In this document: positions 27,763 to 37,116 of the stretch, piece by piece
Position numbering within the stretch: the first letter of the stretch is position 1
Layout of the letters: every line of letters begins with the position of its first letter
DNA from: Myroides profundi
Lineage (GTDB): Bacteria; Bacteroidota; Bacteroidia; Flavobacteriales; Flavobacteriaceae
NCBI RefSeq assembly: GCF_000833025.1
Contig: NZ_CP010817.1
Coordinates: forward strand, 3,162,001-3,226,000
Length of the DNA stretch: 64,000 nucleotides
Direction: 5' to 3'
Position numbers and translations under genes: made by a program
The notes under the pieces: model-generated
What the model saw: the letters and a program-made list of their open reading frames with translations, nothing else
Told to the model about the DNA's origin: nothing
Databases searched by the model: none

Positions 27763-28552
27763 GGTAACATTAATCACTGTAATCACTCTGAACTTCGTTC
27801 TACTTACTTCTTGTAATAACAAGGAAGAACTAACAGAAGTACAGATACCAGAAAGGGAATCTTTTATCACTAAAAATTCTAACTTTCCGGATCCTAATAC
27901 GATAAAAACAAAACAAGGACCATTCGAAATGCAAGGTATTGGTCATGGTTTTGGTGATTATGTTGATATATTAAAACCTGAAAGCGTTTATATACATTAC
28001 GACAAATACCATCTAAGCTATACTAATAAATTAAACACCTCTGTACATGGTACTCCATTTGAAAGAGATAGTATATCTGGCTTAGTGGCTAAAATTGATA
28101 ATAATTACCCTAAACTAAAGAACTTCTCAGGAGCATATTACAATCATAATATCTACTGGCGTTCTATTTCTCCATTAGAAGAAAAAACTCCTAATGAAAG
28201 CCTTAAAAATGCTATAACAGAATCCTTTGGTTCTATGGCTGAGTTTAAGAAAGAGTTTATAGCACAAGGAAATGCTTTAATTGGTTCAGGTTGGTTATGG
28301 TTAGTACAGGTAAATGGAACACTACAAGTCATTACAACAGCGAATAATGACTCTCCTATGATGCCTGAGGTAGCTAAAGGAAGTCCTCTTCTAGGTATAG
28401 ACTTATGGGAACATGCTTATTACCCAACTTACGAAGAAGATATCACTGCTTATCTAGAAATGTGTTTTAAGCATTTAAATTGGGATTATGCGAATAAACT
28501 TTATAGACCTAAAGTTATTACAACACCCCCTGTCACACAAGTTCAACAATAA
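27749..28552 (+). CDS. Fe/Mn superoxide dismutase-family lipoprotein
   Basis: A 267-residue protein with a lipoprotein signal (MKKLKVTLITVITLNFVLLTSC, Cys22), then a linker, then the SOD fold from about residue 75. Metal ligands are preserved: His83 (VYIHY), His133 (YYNHNIYW), Asp218 and His222 (GIDLWEHAYY). However, the canonical outer-sphere glutamine is missing in both possible positions: the Fe-SOD Gln69 site is Ala129 and the Mn-SOD Gln146 site is Asn200 (TANNDSP). The usual His30 is Tyr87. Length with the tail is longer than cytosolic SODs (~200). It probably sits in the periplasm or on a membrane; superoxide dismutase activity is uncertain and metal preference cannot be called. Confidence 0.85.
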   Translation: MKKLKVTLITVITLNFVLLTSCNNKEELTEVQIPERESFITKNSNFPDPNTIKTKQGPFEMQGIGHGFGDYVDILKPESVYIHYDKYHLSYTNKLNTSVHGTPFERDSISGLVAKIDNNYPKLKNFSGAYYNHNIYWRSISPLEEKTPNESLKNAITESFGSMAEFKKEFIAQGNALIGSGWLWLVQVNGTLQVITTANNDSPMMPEVAKGSPLLGIDLWEHAYYPTYEEDITAYLEMCFKHLNWDYANKLYRPKVITTPPVTQVQQ

Positions 28553-28562
28553 GATATCATAT

Positions 28563-28607
28563 ATACAAAAAACGCCTACTTTATAAAGTAGGCGTTTTTT
28601 GTATATA
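28563..28607. terminator. Bidirectional terminator between SOD and dnaB
   Basis: A long near-perfect palindrome (acaaaaaacgcctacttta / taaagtaggcgttttttgt) separates two convergent genes and would terminate both. Confidence 0.9.
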
Positions 28608-28610
28608 TAG

Positions 28611-30188
28611 TTAGAAAGGAACATCATCATCATTCTGATATCCTCCTTGGTATCCTCCTTGACTAGGTGGAGAACCAAAGATAGAATCACCTGAAGGTAA
28701 GTTTCCTACAAAATTCTGTTTATAGTCACCTCCTCCTTGATCATTCATCGCAGATGAGAATGTATTACCAAATCCAATCATATCATCATCTAAATTATCA
28801 AACTTACCGAACTGTCCTAAGAATTTAAGACGAATATTATCTAATCCACCATTTCTGTGTTTAGCAACGATAAATTCTGCTTGTCCTGCAGTAGGACTTC
28901 TCTCTTCATCATCCCATTCTTCAATCTTATAGTACTCTGGTCGATAAATAAACGATACGATATCTGCATCCTGCTCAATCGCCCCAGACTCCCTTAAATC
29001 GGATAATAAAGGCCTTTTTGAAGCACCACGCGTTTCTACTGCACGAGATAACTGTGATAAGGCAATAACAGGAACATCTAATTCTTTTGCCAATGCCTTA
29101 AGCGTTCTTGAGATAGTCGAAATCTCTTGCTCACGGTTTCCTCCTCCTTTAGAGTTTCCACCAGCTGTCATTAACTGCAAATAATCAATGATGATTAACT
29201 TAATACCGTGCTGAGAAGCCAAACGACGAGCTTTAGCTCTTAAGTCAAAAATAGATAAAGATGGAGTATCATCTATATACAACGGAGCACGCTCTAAGTC
29301 TTTTACCTTTACGTTTAGTTGTTCCCACTCGTGTGTTTCTAATTTACCCGTACGCAACTTCTCTGAAGACAATCCTGTCTCAGAAGAAATAAGACGTGTA
29401 ATCAACTGCACAGAAGACATCTCTAATGAGAAAACTGCAACACCTGCACCAGTCTCAATAGCAATATTTCTAGCCATAGATAATACAAAAGCTGTCTTAC
29501 CCATACCAGGACGAGCTGCTATAATAATCAAGTCACTTGGTTGCCATCCTGAAGTAAGTTCATCTAACTTATGGAATCCAGTAGCTAATCCACTCAAACC
29601 TTCTTTAGTACTGATTTCCTCAATTCTCTTCTTCGCCTGTGCAACTAAAGACTGAGCTGTTTCAGAACTTTTCTTAATATTTCCTTGAGTTACCTCATAT
29701 AATCTAGATTCAGCTTTATCTAATAAGTCAAATACATCACTTGTCTCATCATAAGCATCTTCAATTATTTCATTCGAAATACGAATCAAACTACGTTGAA
29801 TGAATTTCTGTAAAATAATACGTGAATGGAATTCAATATGTGCAGAAGAAGTAATCTTTTGTGTAAGACTAACCAAATAGTAATCACCTCCTACTTGATC
29901 TAATTTACCATTCTTACGCAATTGCGTAGATACAGTTAATAAATCTATAGGTTGATTACTTACGAATAATTGATCGATTGCTTCAAATATATGTTTATGA
30001 GCATCTTTATAGAAAGCATCTGGTTGTAATATATCTATAACCTCATCAATACCTTTCTTATCAATCATCATAGCTCCCAACACAGCCTCTTCTAAATCAA
30101 TAGCCTGTGGTGGCAGTTTTCCTTTCTCTAAAGACACAACTTCTCTAGAAAAAGATTGCTTTGGTCTAAATTCTTTTGCTTGTTCCAT
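28611..30188 (-). CDS. Replicative DNA helicase DnaB
   Basis: A 525-residue hexameric helicase at the replication fork. N-terminal domain to ~residue 165, linker, and RecA-like domain with Walker A at 225-232 (ARPGMGKT), then the RNREQEIS-type and IDYLQLM Walker B, and SQLSRAVE. The last ~50 residues are a Gly/Asn/Gln-rich linker ending NDDDVPF, which resembles the acidic, Phe-ending C-terminal tip of SSB (DDDIPF). The rest of the length matches the family. It is followed by the terminator shared with the SOD gene. Confidence 0.97.
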   Translation of the reverse strand: MEQAKEFRPKQSFSREVVSLEKGKLPPQAIDLEEAVLGAMMIDKKGIDEVIDILQPDAFYKDAHKHIFEAIDQLFVSNQPIDLLTVSTQLRKNGKLDQVGGDYYLVSLTQKITSSAHIEFHSRIILQKFIQRSLIRISNEIIEDAYDETSDVFDLLDKAESRLYEVTQGNIKKSSETAQSLVAQAKKRIEEISTKEGLSGLATGFHKLDELTSGWQPSDLIIIAARPGMGKTAFVLSMARNIAIETGAGVAVFSLEMSSVQLITRLISSETGLSSEKLRTGKLETHEWEQLNVKVKDLERAPLYIDDTPSLSIFDLRAKARRLASQHGIKLIIIDYLQLMTAGGNSKGGGNREQEISTISRTLKALAKELDVPVIALSQLSRAVETRGASKRPLLSDLRESGAIEQDADIVSFIYRPEYYKIEEWDDEERSPTAGQAEFIVAKHRNGGLDNIRLKFLGQFGKFDNLDDDMIGFGNTFSSAMNDQGGGDYKQNFVGNLPSGDSIFGSPPSQGGYQGGYQNDDDVPF

Positions 30189-30275
30189 AATGCGAAATTA
30201 ATCCTTTTTCATGATAACTCAATCCTAATTTATACAATTACCTTGTTAATAAGATAACTAATAAGTAGGGAAAAA

Positions 30276-30302
30276 AAAATCCGAGATGAGATCTCGGATT
30301 TT
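30276..30302 (-). terminator. Terminator after accA
   Basis: A 12-bp perfect stem (aaaatccgagat / atctcggatttt) with a 3-base loop and long A run, lying 22 bases beyond the accA stop. Confidence 0.85.
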
Positions 30303-30323
30303 AGTATTTCTATATTTTCAGAA

Positions 30324-31277
30324 CTAGTCTTTATACTCACCCATTTCGAAATATTTCTCCATGCGTTTTTCTATTAACTTATCTGTTGATAACTTAGCTA
30401 AGCTACTATATGTATCTACGATATATTTCTTAACAGTAGCGAAAGTTTCTTCTCTATTAGTATGTGCTCCTCCAAGTGGTTCTGGAATGATATCATCTAC
30501 TAATTTGTTTTTCTTCATATCATAAGAAGTTAATTTTAGAGCATCTGCAGCTCTTTCTTTATACTCCCAACTTCTCCATAAGATAGAAGAACATGACTCT
30601 GGCGAAATCACAGAATACCATGTATTCTCTAACATCGTTACTTTATCACCTACACCAATACCTAAAGCACCTCCCGAAGCTCCTTCACCTACAATAATAC
30701 AGATGATAGGCACTTTAATACGGAACATTTCATAGATATTACGAGCAATAGCTTCACCTTGTCCTCTTTCTTCTGCTTCTAAACCTGGATAAGCACCTGG
30801 AGTGTCAATTAAAGTAACAATAGGAATATTAAACTTCTCTGCCATTTGCATTAAACGCAAAGCCTTTCTATATCCCTCAGGATTAGCCATCCCGAAGTTT
30901 CTATACTGTCTAGTCTTAGTATTATAACCTTTTTGTTGACCAACGAACATAAAACTTTGATCACCGATTTTACCAAGACCACCCACCATTGCTTTGTCGT
31001 CTTTTACATTTCTATCACCAAAAAGCTCTAGAAAAGTATCTCCACATAAAGCCTTGATATAATCTAATGTATAAGGTCTATTAGGGTGTCTAGACAATTG
31101 AACTCTCTGCCAAGCAGTCAAGTTTTTGTATATATTCTTCTTAGTTTCTTCTAATTTCTTCTCAATTTGCTTACAAGTTGCTGATACATCAACATCAGAT
31201 TCTTCACCGATCAAAGCACATTTATTCAGCTGTTCTTCAAGCTCTTTAATTGGAAGTTCAAAATCTAAATATTCCAT
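30324..31277 (-). CDS. Acetyl-CoA carboxylase carboxyltransferase subunit alpha
   Basis: A 317-residue subunit that transfers CO2 from carboxybiotin to acetyl-CoA in the first step of fatty-acid synthesis. Typical blocks: [71 protein letters not shown] and [14 protein letters not shown]. Full length. It has a terminator downstream; the beta subunit is not in the window. Confidence 0.97.
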   Translation of the reverse strand: MEYLDFELPIKELEEQLNKCALIGEESDVDVSATCKQIEKKLEETKKNIYKNLTAWQRVQLSRHPNRPYTLDYIKALCGDTFLELFGDRNVKDDKAMVGGLGKIGDQSFMFVGQQKGYNTKTRQYRNFGMANPEGYRKALRLMQMAEKFNIPIVTLIDTPGAYPGLEAEERGQGEAIARNIYEMFRIKVPIICIIVGEGASGGALGIGVGDKVTMLENTWYSVISPESCSSILWRSWEYKERAADALKLTSYDMKKNKLVDDIIPEPLGGAHTNREETFATVKKYIVDTYSSLAKLSTDKLIEKRMEKYFEMGEYKD

Positions 31278-31340
31278 TTATGATTAAGTTTTAGTTTCAA
31301 TTACGAATGACAAAGATAAAACAATACTCGGATAGATAAG

Positions 31341-32234
31341 CTATCTCGTGCTAAGTTTTCTCTTTTTTCTATTTTTAACAATACCATTTAGTACCACTGT
31401 ACTCAAAATTAACAGGGCTCCTATATAAAACTCCAAGGTCATTTTCTCACTGTCTTTAAAGATGGCCACAGCTAATAAAATACCATACACTGGCTCTAGA
31501 TTAATAGTCAGCATCACTGTAAAAGGCGTTAAATAGCGCATAATATACACAGAACCTAAAAAAGCGAATGCAGTACATACTGTACCTAAAAGTAAAAGCC
31601 ACATCCAATCATTTAGACTAACCTCAAAAAATTCTATAGTGAAACCTCCTGTAATCAATAATACTAAGGAAAGGACTATAAGCCCTCCTAACATTTCGTA
31701 AAATGTAATAACTGGAGCAGCAGTATGCACGATTAGTTTACTATTAATAATAGAAAACAAAGCTGACAAACAGGCTGCAATTAATCCTAAGAGTATACCT
31801 TCTATATAATCTCCACTTACACTAAAGATTAAAGTCAAAGCACATATTACTATAAAGCCGAAGAAGACTTCATAGCTCACCACTTTCCTCTTTAAAATTA
31901 ATGGTTCTAAAATGGAGGCAAAAAAGGCTCCTGTAGATAAGCAAGCTAGTGTGATCGAAATATTAGACACCTTTATGGCTAAAAAGAAAGTTAGCCAATG
32001 TAAGGCAATAACTACACCTGCTCCTAAAAACTGTATAATACGATGTTTGGGCGCCTTTATAGATTGCTTTGTAAAAGCATAAAATACTAATAATGTAATT
32101 ACTGCTATTAAAATCCTATACCACACTAATGGTAAAGCCTCTAGAGAGATTAATTGTCCTAGAATAGCTGTAAATCCCCATATAAAAACAATTAAATGGA
32201 GATATATCTGACTCTTTATATTATCTGCGAGCAT
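31341..32234 (-). CDS. EamA/DMT-family transporter
   Basis: A 297-residue inner-membrane protein with about ten hydrophobic segments in two EamA halves (first half beginning LIVFIWGFTAILGQ, second half from LGLIAACLSALFSI). Substrate unknown. Its start overlaps the end of the LptF/G-type gene by 14 bases, so both are co-transcribed. Confidence 0.85.
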   Translation of the reverse strand: MLADNIKSQIYLHLIVFIWGFTAILGQLISLEALPLVWYRILIAVITLLVFYAFTKQSIKAPKHRIIQFLGAGVVIALHWLTFFLAIKVSNISITLACLSTGAFFASILEPLILKRKVVSYEVFFGFIVICALTLIFSVSGDYIEGILLGLIAACLSALFSIINSKLIVHTAAPVITFYEMLGGLIVLSLVLLITGGFTIEFFEVSLNDWMWLLLLGTVCTAFAFLGSVYIMRYLTPFTVMLTINLEPVYGILLAVAIFKDSEKMTLEFYIGALLILSTVVLNGIVKNRKKRKLSTR

Positions 32235-33294
32235 TTCGAAGTAAGAATATTGCTAAAATACCAAAAACAACATTAGGTAGCCATACCGCCACTAAAGGTG
32301 GTATACTAGACGCTTCTGCCAATGTACCAAATATCTTATCAAAGAAGACATAGATAAATGCTAAAGCAATCCCTATGGCTAAGTTCATTCCCATCCCTCC
32401 TCTTCGTTTCATTGAAGAAACAGATACAGCAATAATGGTTAAAATAAACGCCGATACAGGCACGCTATATTTCTTATATAATACTACTAAATAGACATTG
32501 ATATTAGAAGAACCTCTCATTTGTTCTTTTTCTATAAAACGCTTTAGAGGACCTAATTGCATCGTTTCTGCAGCATACACCACAGGGGTAAGATCATCTA
32601 TATCGAAGTCAAGCTTCATTTCTTTTTCTTCAGCTCTTTCGAATATATCTTCAGTTTCACTTATTTCTCTTTTGAAATAACCAAATAAAGTATACGTTTC
32701 GGTTTCAGGATTCCAAACTATACGATTAGCTGTCGTTTTTGAAGTCATTTTATTTCCATCAAATACTTCTAATGAAAAGTTATAACCTGTTTTACTATTG
32801 TAGTTGAAGTTACTTACATAAATAAACTCTGTTGGGCTAATCTGTCTATACACATTCTGACTCTCCCTTACCTCAGCACTTTTCATATACTTATAACGGA
32901 AATCATTATACCCTTGACTAGCTTTAGGCACAATAAAAACAGACATTACTAAAGCAAATATAGAAATGAAAGTAGCCCCAATAATATATGGACGTAAAAA
33001 ACGAGTAAAGGAAATTCCCGAACTAAGTATTGCTACAATTTCTGTATTATTAGCTAGCTTAGAAGTAAACCAGATAATGGAAATAAATAACAATATAGGA
33101 AACAACATATTAGCAAAATAGATTGTAAAGTCCAGGTAGTACATTAATACTGCTGGCAAAGGAACCTTATTTGCTAATATCTTGTTTATTTTTTCAGAAA
33201 CATCAATTATGATTCCTATAGGCACAAAAAGCAATAATAACACAAAGAACGTTACTAAGTATCTTTTGAGTATATACCAATCTAATATTTTCAT
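32221..33294 (-). CDS. LptF/LptG-type permease
   Basis: A 357-residue inner-membrane component of the lipopolysaccharide transport machine. Three N-terminal membrane segments (residues ~12-105), a periplasmic beta-jellyroll region (~residues 115-265) and three C-terminal segments (~272-355). The start (MKILDWYILKRYL) matches the family consensus. LptF and LptG cannot be told apart by eye; I lean to LptG. Confidence 0.9.
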   Translation of the reverse strand: MKILDWYILKRYLVTFFVLLLLFVPIGIIIDVSEKINKILANKVPLPAVLMYYLDFTIYFANMLFPILLFISIIWFTSKLANNTEIVAILSSGISFTRFLRPYIIGATFISIFALVMSVFIVPKASQGYNDFRYKYMKSAEVRESQNVYRQISPTEFIYVSNFNYNSKTGYNFSLEVFDGNKMTSKTTANRIVWNPETETYTLFGYFKREISETEDIFERAEEKEMKLDFDIDDLTPVVYAAETMQLGPLKRFIEKEQMRGSSNINVYLVVLYKKYSVPVSAFILTIIAVSVSSMKRRGGMGMNLAIGIALAFIYVFFDKIFGTLAEASSIPPLVAVWLPNVVFGILAIFLLRNARR

Positions 33295-33332
33295 ATAATT
33301 ACTATTTGATGCTTCTTTATATTTTGATTAAA

Positions 33333-34463
33333 TTATAAACGGTTATCCATTTGTTTCACCATCTTATTTTTCCACTCTGTAAAAGTACCTGCTAAAATCT
33401 GACGACGAGCTTCACGTACTAACCATAAATAGAATCCTAAGTTGTGTATCGTTGCGATTTGTTTACCTAATGACTCATTAGCTGCAAACAAGTGACGTAA
33501 ATAAGCTTTTGAATAAGCTGTATCTACCCATGTATATCCATTCTCATCGATAGGAGAGAAATCATCTTCCCATTTCTTATTCTTCATATTCATAGATCCA
33601 TGAGCTGTGAATAACATACCATTACGAGCATTACGTGTAGGCATTACACAGTCAAACATATCTACTCCTAAAGCAATATTCTCTAAGATATTAATTGGAG
33701 TACCTACTCCCATTAAATAACGAGGTTTGTCTTGTGGCAGAATATTTGTTACTAGCTCTGTCATTGCATACATTTCTTCTGCTGGCTCACCTACTGATAA
33801 TCCACCAATAGCATTACCTTCTGCTCCGATATTAGCAATATATTCAGCTGATTGTTCACGCAAATCCTTAAAAGTACTTCCTTGTACAATTGGGAATAAC
33901 GTTTGAGAATATCCATACATCTCAGGCACCTTAGCTAGATGGTCTACACATCTATCTAACCATCTATGCGTACGATGCATAGATCTCTTAGCGTATCTAT
34001 AGTCACATGGGTAAGGAGTACATTCGTCAAAAGCCATAATGATATCCGCTCCGATAGTACGTTGAATCTCCATTACGCTCTCTGGTGAAAAGAAGTGATA
34101 AGAACCATCAATATGAGACTTAAACTTCACTCCTTCTTCCTTAATCTTTCTATTAGATGACAATGAATATACTTGGAATCCCCCACTATCTGTTAAGATA
34201 TTACGATCCCAGTTCATAAACTTATGTAACCCTCCTGCCTGCTTAAGGATCTCCATTTTAGGTCTTAAATAAAGGTGATAAGTATTACCTAAAATAATAT
34301 CAGGATTAATCTCTTCTGATAATTCACGTTGGTGAACCCCTTTAACAGAAGCTACAGTTCCAACTGGCATAAAAATAGGTGTCTCAATAACACCGTGATC
34401 AAGCGTAATCTTCCCAGCACGTGCACGAGAATTTACGTCTGTATGTAATAAATCGAACTTCAT
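33333..34463 (-). CDS. Queuine tRNA-ribosyltransferase (no zinc cysteines)
   Basis: A 376-residue enzyme inserting preQ1 at position 34 of tRNAs with GUN anticodons. Catalytic Asp92 is in TDSGGFQV, substrate residues 146-148 in FDECTP, GLSVGEP, and the nucleophile Asp271 in FDCVMPTRNARNG. Normally the C-terminal part has a CxCxxC...H zinc site; here the position reads DENGYTWVDT (307-315) without any Cys, while the distal His340 (TIHNL) remains. Other motifs are intact, so the protein is probably functional. It sits just upstream of the LptF/G-type gene. Confidence 0.93.
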   Translation of the reverse strand: MKFDLLHTDVNSRARAGKITLDHGVIETPIFMPVGTVASVKGVHQRELSEEINPDIILGNTYHLYLRPKMEILKQAGGLHKFMNWDRNILTDSGGFQVYSLSSNRKIKEEGVKFKSHIDGSYHFFSPESVMEIQRTIGADIIMAFDECTPYPCDYRYAKRSMHRTHRWLDRCVDHLAKVPEMYGYSQTLFPIVQGSTFKDLREQSAEYIANIGAEGNAIGGLSVGEPAEEMYAMTELVTNILPQDKPRYLMGVGTPINILENIALGVDMFDCVMPTRNARNGMLFTAHGSMNMKNKKWEDDFSPIDENGYTWVDTAYSKAYLRHLFAANESLGKQIATIHNLGFYLWLVREARRQILAGTFTEWKNKMVKQMDNRL

Positions 34464-34553
34464 AATTATTATTTACAACTCGCAAAGATAAAGCAAAACT
34501 ATGGATGCTTTTAATTTTTAATATTTTTTTCTATTATCCTCTTAAACGAGTTC

Positions 34554-35567
34554 TTACTGTACTTTTCGTCTTAAAATAAGCCATATTACAATAGGAGCAC
34601 CGAATATAGAGGTAACAGCATTAATTGGTAATAAGAATTGTTCTCCTTTTATTTGGGTAAGCATATCACATATCAACATTAAGACTCCTCCTAATAAAGC
34701 TGTAGTAATAATCAAATAGCGATGACTACTCACTTTCAACAATAACCTTGCTATATGAGGCACTGCTAATCCAATAAAAGCAATAGGACCTACTAATGCA
34801 GTCGAAATCCCTGCAAGAAGACTAGTGACCAAAATAATCATATTACGCGCCTTCTTAACATTAATCCCCATAGAAGATGCGTAATTATCACCCAATAACA
34901 TTGCGTCTAAAGCTCTAATAAGTAACATACTTCCTAATACTCCTATTCCAACAACAATAGCAAAAAGAGTAATACTTTCCCAACTCAAATTACCTAAACT
35001 TCCCAATGACCAAAAAGCAAAACGCTTTAACTGCTCTGCAGAACTAAAATAGGTCAATATACCAACTATCGCATTAGCAAAACTACCAAACATCAATCCT
35101 ACAATAAGAACAGTAACTGTGTTTCGGACAGAATTAGAAACTAATAACACTAAAAAAAGCAATCCTAAACTCCCTAAGATAGATACAATAGCTATACCAT
35201 AAGTGGAAGTAAAAATAGAAACAATAGTTACTGGTAAAAGAGATGCTCCTAATATTAGGATAGCAACACCTAAACTCGCTCCAGAACTTATTCCTAACAC
35301 ATAACTTTCTGCCATAGGGTTCCGAAACAGCGTCTGCATAAGCAACCCACTTATAGAAAGAGCTACTCCTACTAGAACAGCGACAATAGCTTTAGGTAAT
35401 CGATAGTTAAGTATAATATAACGCCAAGTCTCTTTTACTTCTGTTTCTCCTAGTAATACACTTACTACTTTACCAAATGGAATATGTATACTTCCCATCG
35501 ATATATTGAGAACAAACAGAAGTAATAAGACTGTGATCAAGCCTATGATTCCTACTTTTTTACTCAT
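34554..35567 (-). CDS. FecCD-type ABC transporter permease
   Basis: A 337-residue inner-membrane permease of the iron-siderophore/heme/cobalamin class, with about ten hydrophobic segments. Family blocks: YRLPKAIVAVLVGVALSISG, GISSGASLGVA and VGPIAFIGLAVPHIARLL. It starts 2 bases after the binding-protein gene's end. No ATPase follows, but a compatible ATPase gene lies at 52320. Confidence 0.92.
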   Translation of the reverse strand: MSKKVGIIGLITVLLLLFVLNISMGSIHIPFGKVVSVLLGETEVKETWRYIILNYRLPKAIVAVLVGVALSISGLLMQTLFRNPMAESYVLGISSGASLGVAILILGASLLPVTIVSIFTSTYGIAIVSILGSLGLLFLVLLVSNSVRNTVTVLIVGLMFGSFANAIVGILTYFSSAEQLKRFAFWSLGSLGNLSWESITLFAIVVGIGVLGSMLLIRALDAMLLGDNYASSMGINVKKARNMIILVTSLLAGISTALVGPIAFIGLAVPHIARLLLKVSSHRYLIITTALLGGVLMLICDMLTQIKGEQFLLPINAVTSIFGAPIVIWLILRRKVQ

Positions 35568-35569
35568 AA

Positions 35570-36715
35570 TTACTTTAATTGCTCAAAGAAAACAGGTTGG
35601 TAATTAGGTATAGATATCTCTGGGTGTAAAATATAGATCAAATCTTTTAATACTAAATCAGGACGTGTTGGCCCTAATTCATAGAATAAGCTTCCTCCTG
35701 TCTCTCCTTTTCTTGGAGAGAATGAATATACATTCTTATTCTTAAAAGCATTAAACTTAGCATAGTGTGGGTTAGCATCTACTAATTGCTGAAGAGTTTC
35801 ATATTGAGCTGGGTTAATCCAGAAAGATGCATCTATAGCTTTATCAAGCACTACCTCTAACGAAAGAGATAAACTCCCTGTACCTTCCGTTTCTTTCCAT
35901 AGATAATCTGACTTAGCATCTTTAAAGTATATAGCCATCCAGCTTTGTCCTTGAGGGGTATACCATACATCTTGATACATAGCACCACTCATCACAGTCG
36001 GATTATTTTTAGCATCTTTTACTAAAGCTTGTGCATCCTTATAATCTTGAACTATTTTATCAAAAAAGGTCTTCGCTTCTTTTTCTTTACCATATAAAGC
36101 TCCAAATAATTTTATCCACTCCGCTTTACCTAAAGGTGTCTGTTCTACCCAATCACCATTATACACTATAGGTATCCCACTCTTTTCTATTAATTGTAAA
36201 GCTTGATTAGAACCGTCCATAGCGAATGCTATAATAACTGAAGGATTCAAATCTAAAAGCAACTCAGTATTTAATTGTTCATTTTGTCCAACTTCTTTAA
36301 TCTCATTATCATTTATTAACTTTCTAATTGAAGGAGATGATACATAATTTAACCCTGGAAAACCTTTCAATGACTTTTCTTCTTCTAACACCACTAATGA
36401 AGGAAGGTGAGTAGTAGAAGTAACTACGATAGACTGTACGGGTACTTTTATACTAGGAAGTGCTTTTAACGAATCAGGTATATCCTGTTTATCTCCCTTA
36501 TATAACACATATTTAAAGCTTTTATCTGCTCCAACCCAAGCTTGCTTTACATTTACAATAGAATATTGCTCATGTGCTTCTATACTAAATCCTTGTGCAT
36601 ACTCTATAGCATTTACCTTAGCGTCAGAACTAGTATCAGTGTTACTCTCTTTCTTACAAGATATAAATACAGTAGTTACTAAAAAGAATAAAGAATAAAT
36701 CTTCCAGTTTTTCAT
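35570..36715 (-). CDS. ABC transporter substrate-binding lipoprotein (metal-chelate type)
   Basis: A 381-residue solute-binding protein of the BtuF/FepB class, with lipoprotein signal (MKNWKIYSLFFLVTTVFISC, Cys20). Blocks PSIRKLINDNEIKEVG, LLDLNPSVIIAFAMDGS and WVEQTPLGKAEWIKLFG follow the helical-backbone binding-protein pattern. The chelate (siderophore, heme or cobalamin) cannot be named from sequence alone. It is expressed ahead of the FecCD-type permease with a 2-base gap. Confidence 0.88.
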   Translation of the reverse strand: MKNWKIYSLFFLVTTVFISCKKESNTDTSSDAKVNAIEYAQGFSIEAHEQYSIVNVKQAWVGADKSFKYVLYKGDKQDIPDSLKALPSIKVPVQSIVVTSTTHLPSLVVLEEEKSLKGFPGLNYVSSPSIRKLINDNEIKEVGQNEQLNTELLLDLNPSVIIAFAMDGSNQALQLIEKSGIPIVYNGDWVEQTPLGKAEWIKLFGALYGKEKEAKTFFDKIVQDYKDAQALVKDAKNNPTVMSGAMYQDVWYTPQGQSWMAIYFKDAKSDYLWKETEGTGSLSLSLEVVLDKAIDASFWINPAQYETLQQLVDANPHYAKFNAFKNKNVYSFSPRKGETGGSLFYELGPTRPDLVLKDLIYILHPEISIPNYQPVFFEQLK

Positions 36716-36737
36716 AATTATCTAATTGGTTTAAATA

Positions 36738-36745
36738 CAAAAATA
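36738..36745 (-). promoter_or_regulatory. Possible -7 element of the metal-chelate operon
   Basis: TATTTTTG on the minus strand, 23 bases upstream of the binding-protein start codon. No matching -33 is visible. Confidence 0.3.
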
Positions 36746-36856
36746 GAACATTATTAAATACTATAAATATAAATCGACTACCTCTGTAATAGATTGGACG
36801 AATACGATTTTCGAAAACTACGTAGGAATTATTCAAAAACTTATTTACATTTATAT

Positions 36857-36864
36857 TATGTTTG
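36857..36864 (+). promoter_or_regulatory. Possible -7 element for the 76-aa/DUF4252 pair
   Basis: TATGTTTG fits TAnnTTTG and lies 20 bases before the ATG at 36884. No good -33 motif. Confidence 0.35.
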
Positions 36865-36883
36865 TACATATAGATCAATATAA

Positions 36884-37114
36884 ATGAAGAAAAAGACATC
36901 TATTAAAAACTTACTTTTTTTTGGAGCACTAGTATTAGGAGCTATTATGACTTTTATATACTTCCCAACCAAAAGTGACACGAAACCTACTTTAATACAA
37001 AATGAGTATGGAACTTTTAATAATCCAGAAGTGGCTTATAAAGAATGTCAAAAATTACTAATTCAACTTTCTAATGACCTGAATAAAGGGATCCCTACTA
37101 ACAAAACAAAGTAA
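36884..37114 (+). CDS. Small membrane-anchored protein (76 aa)
   Basis: I do not recognise a named family. Lys-rich N-terminus (MKKKTSIKN), one transmembrane segment (residues 9-26), then a soluble tail with an acidic and polar helix containing NPEVAYKECQKLL. It is probably a bitopic protein with the tail outside the cytoplasm. It ends 2 bases before the DUF4252 gene, so both share a transcript. Confidence 0.7.
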   Translation: MKKKTSIKNLLFFGALVLGAIMTFIYFPTKSDTKPTLIQNEYGTFNNPEVAYKECQKLLIQLSNDLNKGIPTNKTK

Positions 37115-37116
37115 CC

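Noticed and set aside
36716..36883. Cobalamin riboswitch upstream of the metal-chelate binding protein
   Set aside because: The gap is too short and lacks the conserved B12 box; no riboswitch can be supported.
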